64,000 bases of DNA from Lates calcarifer (lineage: Eukaryota; Chordata; Actinopteri; Centropomidae): the NCBI RefSeq assembly GCF_001640805.2, contig NC_066844.1:7038053-7102052 (forward strand), read 5' to 3'. How positions within the stretch are numbered: position 1 is the first letter of the stretch; each line of letters opens with the position of its first letter. The notes beneath the pieces are model-generated. The model made no database searches. It saw only the letters and a program-made list of their open reading frames with translations, and had not been told where the DNA came from. Position numbers and translations under genes: made by a program. Shown piece by piece: positions 1 to 9,168 of the stretch.

Positions 1-380
1 AAAAAAGTCATAGTATAGTAAGGCTTCAAAAATCATCAAAAAAAGTCATAGTATAGTAAGGCTTCAAAAATCATCAAAAAAAGTCATAGTATAGTAAGGC
101 TTCAAAATCATCAAAAAAAGTCATAGTATAGTAAGGCTTCAAAAATCATCAAAATAAGTCATAGTATAGTAAGGCTTCAAAAATCATCAAAAAAAGTCAT
201 AGTATAGTAAGGCTTCAAAAATCATCAAAAATAAGTCATAGTATAGTAAAGCTTCAAAACTGGTCAAAAAAAGTCATAGTATAGTAAGGCTTCAAAAACT
301 TGTCAAAAAATAGTCATAGTATAGTAAGCTTCAAAAAATGTCATAGTATAGTAAGGCTTCAAAAAAAGTCATAGTCTATA
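1..380. repeat. 37-bp A-rich minisatellite array, truncated at the window edge
   Basis: About ten copies of a roughly 37-bp unit built on the core gtcatagtatagtaaggctt followed by an A-run and tcatc run from the first base. The last units shorten to about 30 bp and the final copy (about 367-380) is degenerate. The array continues off the left edge, so its full size is unknown. The units follow each other directly with no unique spacers, so this is an ordinary tandem repeat. Confidence 0.95.
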
Positions 381-1412
381 GATTTCCACAGTTCAGTATT
401 TTCCTCAGAATTAATCTCCAGAAGTGTTGGGGCAGCAAGTTAAAAAGTAATATGTGGACATGTAATATGGGAAAAACTCACATCACCTCAAACACATGAA
501 TACATTCTTTTAAGCAATAAGATGTTTATTGAGAAGATTAAATAATACAACAAAGGCAAGGTGATTTTATATTTAATAAGAACTAAAACAGTGTACAACA
601 ATTGGTTGTATTCAATTTCTTTCAAGTGCAAACTTTTCAGACCTAGGGCTGAATTCAATTGAAAGTAATGAGGAGTATGGCAGAGCTTTTACATCTTCCT
701 TTTCTGTGGTGATTTACAATTATGAATAGGTAAATCAAGTGTCCTTCATTCAATCTAATTTTTTAAATCTTAGTTATGATTTATTTCCACATGGGAAACA
801 TTTCCAGGACTCTCCAGTACCTTTGATTGAATTTTGCCCATACGCTATACATAAAATTTGTTAAAAACACATAACTAATGCTTTTATTTTGTTAGTATAC
901 CAATATTTTAGAAGGAAAAAGTCACATTAATCATTGATATAGATTCCGTTACTGCAGACAGACTGATACATTTGTTAAGGCACAGAAAATAAGTTCAGTC
1001 TCTTACTGTTTCTTATTAGTATTGTATGTCATAAAAAATGTGGAGGACTTGTTCAACGCAGTCAGTGTCACACTAGAAACAGCCTAATACCTTCATTTAG
1101 GCTTTTTCCAACAAAATTTAGTTCAAATTTTGAATTACTTTAGAGAAATAGGAGCTGATGGAGCCACCTCCTAAGTCAGAACACTGCTTCTTTGTGTACA
1201 ACTCAAATTTAAACCTTGAACTAGTTAAGTCCTGTGTGATTAGTCTAATACCAATTAGTCCATTATCTTTGTGAATTCAGTGTTTTTTTTACTATTCCAT
1301 CTCTTGACAGTTTGAACTTCAATACACAGAAACCCTCTGTGCTTTTATTTTGATGGTTTAAACAGTTGAAGCTTTATATTAACATTTGTTGTTTCTGGTT
1401 TTTCTTCTACAG
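381..1412. other. no gene recognised
   Basis: AT-rich sequence between the minisatellite and the candidate exon at 1413. I see no convincing open frame, splice-site pair or recognised repeat. It ends in a pyrimidine-rich stretch (gtttctggtttttcttctac) that would serve as the acceptor tract of the next exon. Confidence 0.5.
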
Positions 1413-1469
1413 GAGTCAAACTTCAGTGAAATCACAGAAAGGAGAGACAGACATGAAGATTTACGCAAG
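1413..1469 (+). CDS. candidate internal exon, 57 nt, of an unnamed + strand gene
   Basis: A good acceptor (pyrimidine-rich tract then tacag) and a GT donor (AAG|gtcagt) bound 57 nt, exactly 19 codons, phase 0 on both sides. The reading ESNFSEITERRDRHEDLRK is open, strongly charged and would fit a helical or coiled-coil segment. The next phase-0 exon-like segments on this strand are at 17701 and 26588, so a chain is possible. I do not recognise the protein. It could be a chance open segment because it is short. Confidence 0.4.
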
Positions 1470-2026
1470 GTCAGTGTTTGTATTTCTTTTCAGTCTGCCT
1501 CTGTCATTATCTCAGCTGCAGTTTGACACTTGACTTGAAAACCTGTTGTCTGGAACAGATACCACTAAGCTAAAGCTGCAAAGTTCATAAATGTGTGAAA
1601 GTTTTAATGTGGCTTTGATACTGAGAGTCTTCTATATAATCTAGATTTATAGTACATTTGCCATATTGTTAAATTTAATTTAAAATCCAAATTCTTCCAG
1701 TAATAATAATGTTGCAGAGAAAACAATTGATAAACTTTCTCAGTATTTTTTCTTAATATGATGATTTGAATGGTATCAAATTGTAGTTAATGTGTAAATA
1801 GAGGAATTTAATTTCCTTATGGAAAAAGTGAGTACATTTTTAAAAGGTTAAACATGTAACTTTAAAGGCATGTATGATTTTATGCATATTTAATCAGCAT
1901 CTCAAGCAAGTAGGGAATATTTGATAGTACTTTATAACTTTATTTTCAATGATTTCATTCCAGACAACATTTAACAAACCATAGCAAAGATAATGACAGA
2001 TGTTTGACTACTGGGAGACACGTTGC
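1470..2026. other. intron-like AT-rich sequence, no gene recognised
   Basis: Nothing recognisable. It lies between the candidate exon at 1413 and the presumed 3' end of the minus-strand gene. Confidence 0.4.
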
Positions 2027-2032
2027 TTTATT
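2027..2032 (-). promoter_or_regulatory. candidate polyadenylation signal AATAAA of the minus-strand gene
   Basis: The + strand reads TTTATT, giving AATAAA on the minus strand about 445 nt past the stop codon at 2477. It lies just beyond the long hairpin, so use of this signal would put the hairpin in the 3' UTR. Such hexamers are common by chance in AT-rich DNA. Confidence 0.35.
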
Positions 2033-2057
2033 CTCTCACCTAACATCTAATGTCAGG

Positions 2058-2215
2058 TATGAGTACATTTTCCAGACTAACATGTCTCAATTAAGCATCT
2101 TTATGAACATTGAACTGCTTTTAAGACAATTGTCTTGCATGTTCTGTCTTAAAAGCAGTTCAATGTTCATAAAGATGCTTAATTGAGACATGTTAGTCTG
2201 GAAAATGTACTCATA
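2058..2215. repeat. perfect 71-bp inverted repeat with a 16-nt loop
   Basis: Arms 2058-2128 and 2145-2215 are exact reverse complements over all 71 positions checked. The loop is 2129-2144 (attgtcttgcatgttc). Pairing stops at 2057/2216. The arms are not low complexity. As RNA this would be an uninterrupted 71-bp duplex, much longer than a typical miRNA precursor stem. It may be a young foldback element (MITE), a hairpin RNA locus or an assembly artefact. It lies about 260 nt downstream of the minus-strand stop at 2477. Confidence 0.97.
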
Positions 2216-2476
2216 GCTGCATTATAGTGTCATTATTAAGCAGGTGGGAGCTAAAACAAAGTGTCTCCATTTGAATAACGGAGAAGAGGATGCTGGAGGT
2301 TTCCCATAACTTTTACACCAGACTGACATGAGACCTCTAGCATCTTGCTGCTCATTAAGATGCCCATTGTTTACGTGACAAGTGGATGTAAAACAAAGTG
2401 TCTCACTTGAACTGTAGGACCAGCAAGTTGCTGCATGTCATTTAGCAGTATGCTATGAAGTGTGTCTGTAGAAGCA

Positions 2477-2539
2477 TTATAACTGCTTTTCTTTCATCCG
2501 CTTCAGATCCAGAACTTCAGCAGGCACCGCCTCCTCTTC
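2477..2539 (-). CDS. last coding exon of the minus-strand gene
   Basis: The acceptor (gtctctgcag) is followed by 63 nt encoding EEEAVPAEVLDLKRMKEKQL and a TAA stop. It is phase 0 at entry and matches the phase-0 exit of the exon at 2725-2763. The acidic-then-basic composition looks protein-like. Confidence 0.55.
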   Translation of the reverse strand, partial: EEEAVPAEVLDLKRMKEKQL

Positions 2540-5500
2540 CTGCAGAGACAAAACACATAAGTCAGTACAGTCACAGTAGTCACCCTGTGAAACTTTAAAT
2601 AATTTATTATTCTAACTCTAGTTATCACAGGAAAACAGTCTATTTAATTGTGTCTGCCTTATTATTACACTTAAAGTCAATTATTATGCTCTACTGTAAA
2701 TAAATAATAAAATTATAGTCCTACCTTCACCCTGGGTAAATCCAGTTGTTCCCATGAATTCATCTGAAAAACACAGAGCATGTATTTAATAACTACTTCC
2801 AACAAAGCATAGCTTGTCATTACATACAGACATTCTTATCCTGGAAAAATATATTATTGTACTCTAATTTTAGCTGATGTTTAAATTCTTCCTTCACTTT
2901 CTACTGTACATGGACTATGTAAATAAGCATTATTAATGAGATAAGTGTTATTTTGACAAATTATAAATTATTCAGACTTATGTTCAAATCAATTACTGAA
3001 CATGCACAACTTAAATGTCACTGCTCTCTGTTGGACAGTTCATGTAATGGTGTCTTGTAAATTACCTCTTTGTTGTGATCTTCTGCTCAGAGAACTTCTT
3101 TATTGTACAAGGACTGCAATTGTGGACTGCTGACACCTGAAATCAATAAAACAAATATACAAAGGAAAATTAGTATGTGATCACACTGAAGCAATCATGT
3201 ATATTACTGTGAACTGCATAATGAACATTTACATAAAATTTTGAATGCCAGACTAACATGTGGTATTGCTAATTATACTTAAGGTCTGAGTACACATATG
3301 TGCACGATGGAATTACTTTAAGGTACTGTCTTTGTTTTGTAAACTAATAAACATTGTGTTTGTCCAAATATTCTATTCTATTAAATATTTAACAACTGTT
3401 TGATGAACTGGTTTTGATGCAATCTCCTGTACTGTATTTGTGAAAATAAAACAAGAGTATTTAGCTGGGGTTACAAAGGTTTTAGCATCAGCTTTTATAT
3501 TGAGTAAAACTGGCTGTTTAATACTGCAAGGATATTACTAAAATATTCACATTTGTATAATTGAAATGGATTTGTATAGTGTTGTATATTAAATACACAT
3601 TACAGTAACATTGCTATTATAGTTTAAGTAAAAATATTTTTCAATCCTACTTTGCCTGTTACTTGTCAATAAAAATTCAAGGACAGAAAATTTAGCATTT
3701 CCTGGTTTTAATGTATGGCGAGAAGATGAGGAAAGCCACAATCCATTAGTCCACATGCAGGTAACTAAGAACTTACGTTAATAATTCAACTCATCAACAT
3801 ATTTAAAAAAAAAAAAAACTATGAATCTTTAAGACACATACCTCTTTGGTCTGTGATGTGAGAAGTGGTATTTCTATTTCTGTCCAGGCTGCAGCGGCTG
3901 AACAAGTAGACCTGGAAAACACAAGTACAACACTTGGAAAAACATACATGACACTGAAAACTAATCACTAGAACCTTGGCCTAACCTTGACAATCACACT
4001 TTTGAGTTACATTACTTCACCAAATAAAACCTTATTGACCTCTCAGAGAAAAGAAAATATGGCTTAAACGCTCTTCACCAGCAACATATCTTGGTGTAGT
4101 GGTTAACCTGACCATACAGGATTCAAAACGTCATGCTTCAGAGCTATAAATATGTTGAGGATAGAGGGAAGCTTAAATCCAGTAATGTGTATATCTGAGC
4201 TGATGAACGATGAAAAGCATAGTTGCTTACTTAACACACAATTGAACTACATGAGATTCCTGCCTGTTTATGTAGGTAAGTACTATGATGCTGTCACATG
4301 AGGCGAGTTTGATATTGTGATAACCAATGAGTGCACTTTTTGATAAAAAACAAAACCACTTTCCTTTGATGTGGCTATATTTGAGTAACACTGGGTTTGT
4401 GTTGTAACTATCACAAATTATCACACAGTAGCCTACTGTTTCTAAGAATGACACATCTACAAACGACAACATTTGGAGCACAAGAGGTGAATATGTAAAT
4501 AAAGATCACCAAACAACATAATTACCAGTTAAACTGGTACACCGGAAACAAACCAAAATCAAGACGCAAAACGATCACGAAGAGATACTAAACTGCCACA
4601 GTGCAACAAAAAATGGGAACAAAGAAATGTAAAATGAACAGTAGCTAACACAACTACAAAGATACACCAACGATGCAAAACAACCACAAAGACATACAAC
4701 TGGACATAAGTAAATGTAAAACAACTAGGTAGAGAGGCTGAATGATGACAACCGAACGCAAAACTGCCACAAAAACAAAAATCTTAGCCCTCTATGGAAC
4801 AAATTATATTGAGGAAAAAATGATTTGTGATGTTTTTCCTACTTAATATTGAACACTTTAACAATATCAATGAATATTTTCATTCTTTTTTTTTTTAAAG
4901 TTTGTTGTCTGAAGGCAACATTGTACCATAATGGACAAATTGAAATATTTGCTGTTTTAATACAGAAAAAAAGAAATATATTTATTTATAACATAAATTT
5001 TTTTAACCAAACACTTAAACAAATCTAGTTACCTAGTTTTTAAATGTATTACACATTTCTTATTTGATAAAAAGCGGTATTTCCTATCCAGCTGTTGCTC
5101 TCAGGCAACATTGTACCATAATGGAACACAAATATAACCATATCAGATTATCATGTTAAAACATAAAAAAATCATCTTAGCCTTATCCTAATATGCACCA
5201 CCTTATCCTCACAAGCATGAACAGAAACTCAGAAGTACTTGCATATACACACAAAATCTCCTTCCTCACTAATGTACCTCACTGCTAGCGAAAGCTGAGG
5301 AAGCAACTCATCTTCATCCTAACTCTTACTCACTCCCTGCTGGATTGTCTTTATAACCTCATCTTCCTCATCACTATACAACATCTCATCTTCACGGTCA
5401 TCAACTGGCAGTGCCACCTGTGCTTTGTACAGTTTGAAGAACGTGCAGATTAATTTCTTAATATTTTAAGATATAGTATATGAATTATATATTCTTTTAA

Positions 5501-6139
5501 ATGCATTGCAAAATCTTATTCATGGCAAATACATTCTGATAATTGTTGGATAACTCTTTCCCTTGCAATTAATATGCACTTGTATATTGGATTCTAATTT
5601 TGCACCCTGCCTGTATTCTAACCTATGCCTGGTATGGCCTTTTGTGCTTTTGTCCATTATGGTACAATATTGCTTCAGGGTAACATGCAGTTTTTTTGCA
5701 ATTTCCTATGATATATTTTATATCATGTAAACTTTTTAAAAAATACTTCTTTACTAACTAATGAAGTTGACTCATATTTTGTGACATGCTGAAAAAGGAA
5801 GCAAAATGGACCCCTGTAGGTCATCTGACCACTTTTTCTCATTTCTATTGGTTAGCATTGCAGTTGCAGGCAACATGGTACCATAGAGGGTTAAATGTAC
5901 AACGATGCAAAATTACCACAAAAGAACAAAAACATGACCATTAAGAGGTGTTAAGGACGCAACAGTCGCAGACACACATAACCGCACGCAACAAAAACGG
6001 CTGAAGATGGAAATAATGACAAAGGATATCATGGAAAGATAAAGCTAAGGCTAATGCTAACACTAACGCTAACGCTAGCCGCTAGTAAATGAGCTCGTTA
6101 GCTTTACCTTCGCGCAGGCTGTTCAGCGTCCAGTGTCAT
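2477..6139 (-). CDS. small unnamed minus-strand gene, five exon-like segments
   Basis: The gene-level model joins coding segments 6139-6108, 3911-3842, 3136-3066, 2763-2725 (or only 2731-2725) and 2539-2477. All have AG acceptors and GT donors. Segments 1 to 3 chain in one open frame starting MTLDAEQPAR and reaching QKITTK. Segments 4 and 5 chain in one open frame ending MKEKQL and a TAA stop. At the 3/4 junction the full 39-nt exon gives an immediate TGA, whereas a 7-nt version (2731-2725) keeps the frame and predicts a protein of 80 residues. I do not recognise the family. The product is short and polar, with no visible signal peptide or membrane segment. A duplicated, evolving or long non-coding locus cannot be excluded. 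Confidence 0.5.
2725..2763 (-). CDS. 39-nt exon of the minus-strand gene, start uncertain
   Basis: The acceptor (gtttttcag) and donor (AAG|gtaggac) bound 39 nt reading MNSWEQLDLPRVK in the frame that continues into the last exon. Joined to the upstream exon (phase 2) the full 39 nt gives AGA TGA, a stop. An internal AG at 2732-2733 (acccag) would make a 7-nt exon that restores the frame, but its pyrimidine tract is poor. Confidence 0.45.
3066..3136 (-). CDS. 71-nt internal exon of the minus-strand gene
   Basis: The acceptor (gatttcag) and donor (AAAGAG|gtaatt) bound 71 nt. In the frame inherited from the first two exons it reads VSAVHNCSPCTIKKFSEQK then ITTK, with exit phase 2. A second frame reads SSPQLQSLYNKEVL, hits TGA at 3087-3089, and then runs on into the 39-nt exon. 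Confidence 0.55.
3842..3911 (-). CDS. 70-nt internal exon of the minus-strand gene
   Basis: The acceptor (gtgttttccag) and donor (AAAGAG|gtatgt) bound 70 nt. Entering with one base to complete the AG left by exon 1, it reads STCSAAAAWTEIEIPLLTS then QTKE and exits at phase 0, which suits the next exon. Confidence 0.55.
4540..6010. repeat. degenerate A/C-rich minisatellite interrupted by a piggyBac-type element
   Basis: Both flanks (about 4540-4787 and 5891-6010) are made of loose variants of a motif like acaacgatgcaaaaccacca, rich in accacaaa. The element at 4788-5890 sits inside this repeat, so the repeat predates the insertion. Confidence 0.5.
4788..5890. mobile_element. piggyBac-type non-autonomous DNA transposon, about 1.1 kb
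   Basis: The ends are inverted: CCCTCTATGG at the left and ccatagaggg at the right. The right flank is TTAA and the left flank TTAG, as expected for a piggyBac-type TTAA target duplication with one mutated base. Inside, the motif aggcaacattgtaccata recurs at 4913 and 5103, inverted at 5654-5679, and again joined to the right end at 5868-5890. A minus-strand acidic open segment (about 5445-5324, VDDREDEMLYSDEEDE) could be a transposase N-terminus relic, but this is unproven. Full transposase sequence is absent, so the copy is non-autonomous. Confidence 0.7.
6048..6085. repeat. short GCTAAC-type hexanucleotide repeat
   Basis: A run of imperfect gctaac/gctaat units lies just inside the first intron of the minus-strand gene, next to its first donor site. 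Confidence 0.7.
6108..6139 (-). CDS. first coding exon of the minus-strand gene
   Basis: The ATG at 6139 begins MTLDAEQPAR and leaves two bases (AG) before the donor CGCGAAG|gtaaag. The local sequence is CpG-rich compared with its surroundings and lies just inside a region with CCAAT boxes, as expected for a 5' end. Exit phase 2 matches the exon at 3842-3911. Confidence 0.6.
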
Positions 6140-6179
6140 TCGACAAAACAACAGACCGAAAAGCTCGTTTCATTATCCA

Positions 6180-6445
6180 CAGTTCTTCAGTAATGACGTT
6201 TCTCACACTGTTAACAAACCGACCAGACAAAGCGACGGCTCAAACATTGATTTTACTCTGTATTTTCACTCTCTTTTTAACATTGTTTCTCAGCTGTTCG
6301 GCTCAGCTCAGCTCTGCTCTGCCCTGCCCTGCTCCACTCTCCACAGCCATGGCCAATGACGACACACGTTAGGCAACGTCGCCACGCAAACGCTGATTGG
6401 TCGGTTGACTCTGCTCCGCCTAGCACCGATTTTGATTGGTCGAAA
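6180..6445 (-). promoter_or_regulatory. promoter region of the minus-strand gene
   Basis: This is a locally GC- and CpG-richer stretch in otherwise AT-rich DNA, immediately upstream of the first coding exon. Two inverted CCAAT boxes (gattggtcgg near 6395 and gattggtcga near 6434) face the gene. A gttaggcaac sequence near 6370 loosely resembles an RFX X-box half site. No TATA box is obvious. A housekeeping-type or ciliary promoter would be consistent, but this is inference. Confidence 0.5.
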
Positions 6446-6924
6446 TCCTTTTTTTTTTTTTTTAAAGAAGGGACGTTTGTATAAAAGTAAAGTCAGTTTC
6501 TGTCAAATTCGATTTATTTTGACTGAATTTTAGGGATAGTAGTAATCACGGCCTACATTTGTAGATATATTCTGACGCCATTAAAAGTATGTGAATTTGC
6601 TATTAGCAGTTGTGCTCCTATTTGCAGCATATCTATGGAATACTGTTATACTGAAGAAAGTAAAAAAAAAAAAAAAAAGGAATGATTAAGTCATGATTCT
6701 GAGGACTTCTGAACAAGGCAAGTCCAGAACAATGAGGAACACTGTCTAAATTTCACTCCCACCTCCTCCTATTAATGTTGCTTTAGTCTCTTCAGTATAA
6801 CGTGACACTTGTTCATCCTCAGTTTGATTGAGTAAAGTATTCACTCATAATTTGATTTTATATGTGGACTGTCTTTTAATTCAGAATCCAAACAACACAG
6901 CATATTAATAAGTAAAATCCATAC

Positions 6925-6982
6925 CCCCAAAGGTCTATGAATCTGTGCAGCCTCTTCTAAGCTGCCGGTAATCATCTGGATC
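6925..6982 (-). other. weak exon-like segment, 58 nt
   Basis: A cttttcag acceptor and a GGG|gtatgg donor bound 58 nt. One frame is open and reads IQMITGSLEEAAQIHRPLG. It is upstream of the minus-strand promoter, so it would belong to another transcript or an alternative 5' end. It may be chance. Confidence 0.2.
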
Positions 6983-9149
6983 CTGAAAAGAAGGAAAAGT
7001 CTTTTATTAAACTTTATTGTCATTTGCATCTATTAAATGTTTAACAATTTAATCAATTTAATTTCATCAGAAGGAGAAAGACATGGACACAGTTGTTGCT
7101 AAAAAAAAAAAGCCAATGCACAAAAATCAAACCAAACACCTCATAATTTCAACTGCATTTACTCTGCTATGACATATCTGAGGGTCATGTCTGAGGGTCA
7201 TTCCCTCAATGTTTTGAGAGAACATACTGAGAATTAAATAAAGCATTGATGAAAATAATGTTGATGACATCTCTTTGAAAAGGGCCAGTGTGCCAAATCA
7301 GAGGAAGGAACACAAAAGGGAGTTTACTCAAAACTTCCAGCCTGGTAATACCATCCAGTATTTGATCAAGTCAATTTTAATGCAGTTATAAAATGTGCAT
7401 ATTTTTAAGTTTAAGAGGTTAAGTAAAGGGTTATTTATTCCTTACTGAGCTACTTCCTGGATAATTCTGTGGGTCATCATAATGTAAGGTCGTTTAAGTT
7501 ACATTACTGTGCACCTTCATTGTGATATACCTGACATTCTGACACAAACCTCACTCTTGATTTCAAATATTGATCCCATTAGATCACAAATAACTGGGTC
7601 GTCAGCAACAGCCAGGATCTCCTATGCTACTGTTGACAGTGTTGTCCTCGGCTTTTGATTTTGATTGGTCAATGAGAGAGAGGTGACATTGAGTGCACTG
7701 AATGTCACAGTCAACTATCTCAAAATAATGGAAAACCTTTTTTCCAAGCTTAGTGTTGTAGTATAACCAACAAGAGCCCACTGATGTGTGAGGTACAAGA
7801 GTGAAGTTATTGAATATTATTCTTCAATCTTCAATTCTTGACCGACAACTACGTTTACATTAACGATAGTTTCATCCACACATATGGCATTACCTAAGTT
7901 GCAGTTCCCTCAAACAATATAATCAGACACAACACATAATGTAAACAAATCAACTATTAAGGAGAAAACATTGCTGTGAGTGGCCAAAGTTGCACCCTGT
8001 AAAACACTTTGTTGTGTTGAAGTGAAATATTGTGTGTTTTGAAATGTTGTATTTTTACCTTCCACCATATTTATCTCAAGTCACTCCTGCCACAATAAAG
8101 AGAATATAGTATTAGAAAATGGTGCATTTAAAATATCTTATTGAAATCGTCAGTATCATAGCTCTCTCATGAAATATTTCCTACAAACACAGAGAGTTCA
8201 GAATAAAGACACAAGGTCACACCAAAATGTTTCATCTACGTTTTCAACTGCACTACCGAACAGCCTTTTGAGGGGAAGAAATAATTAATAAAAACAAGAA
8301 AAAAACTAATAAAATCCATGTATGTGAGACAGTGCAGTGATGTGAGATGCTAACTAAATAAATCAGTTAATCAATACATTATTAATAAATAACACTTGAC
8401 TAAGGCCAACACAAGCTGCAAATAACCTCAGCATTGTTCCTCGAGACCTACAAACAGCAATAATCGGCCCCACTGGGATCTTACAGTGTTCCCTCTCAAA
8501 CAGAATCAACGAGACATGTTGAGGATAGGTCAACATCACTTACATGCACAGGAGCCAGTAAAGATTTAACCATCAGCTAAAAAAGAATATACTGTATGTA
8601 TATACTTATAGGCTACTCTCTGTGTGTCTAATAATAAATTAAGGACAATCGACTACAACTCACTGGAAGTCAGCAACAGGCAGTGAAGATGGAGTAGCTA
8701 CAGCATACTGTAAACAGAATGACCACATTGAGAGGTAAGTGCTGATCTGAGGCCACATGATGAACAACATAAAATGAAACCCCACATACTGCTGATTGTA
8801 ATGCATACTCGCATAACACATACTCTGGTATCACCCAGTATTTGAAGAATACACTGTTAGAATACACTACAATCTGCTGATATAACCATTTTGATCACCC
8901 AGATGTTAATGCTAGAGGTGCAGCGACTGTTTTGTTTTTAGTAATTTATTAAGAAAATAGTCAAAATGTTTTTTCCTGGATTCCTTAGTCCTCTATATCA
9001 GTAAATGCCTTGTGTTTGGGTATTAGACTATTTCTTGAATGAAGCAATTGAAATTAGGTCATGATAAACGGACAAAGCCTTTCAGTCTGAGGGTCTTGCT
9101 CTTGTGTATGTGGGGTGGGGGGGACTTTTATCTGTCTATGCCTGGTATG

Positions 9150-9168
9150 TTTTTTTTTTTTTTTTTTT
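9150..9168. repeat. poly-T run
   Basis: About 19 uninterrupted T residues, with no visible retrotransposon attached. Confidence 0.9.

Noticed and set aside
1..380. CRISPR-like repeat array
   Set aside because: Units are directly tandem with no unique spacers, in a vertebrate genome context.
2004..2186. 60-codon + strand frame
   Set aside because: It runs through the perfect hairpin and has no splice or start support.
3087..3089. In-frame TGA read as selenocysteine in the alternative frame of exon 3066-3136
   Set aside because: The alternative frame would join smoothly to the next exon, but it does not fit the first two exons and I saw no SECIS-like element in the 3' region.
6133..6372. 79-codon + strand frame
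   Set aside because: It covers the first exon and promoter of the minus-strand gene in antisense; no protein-like features.
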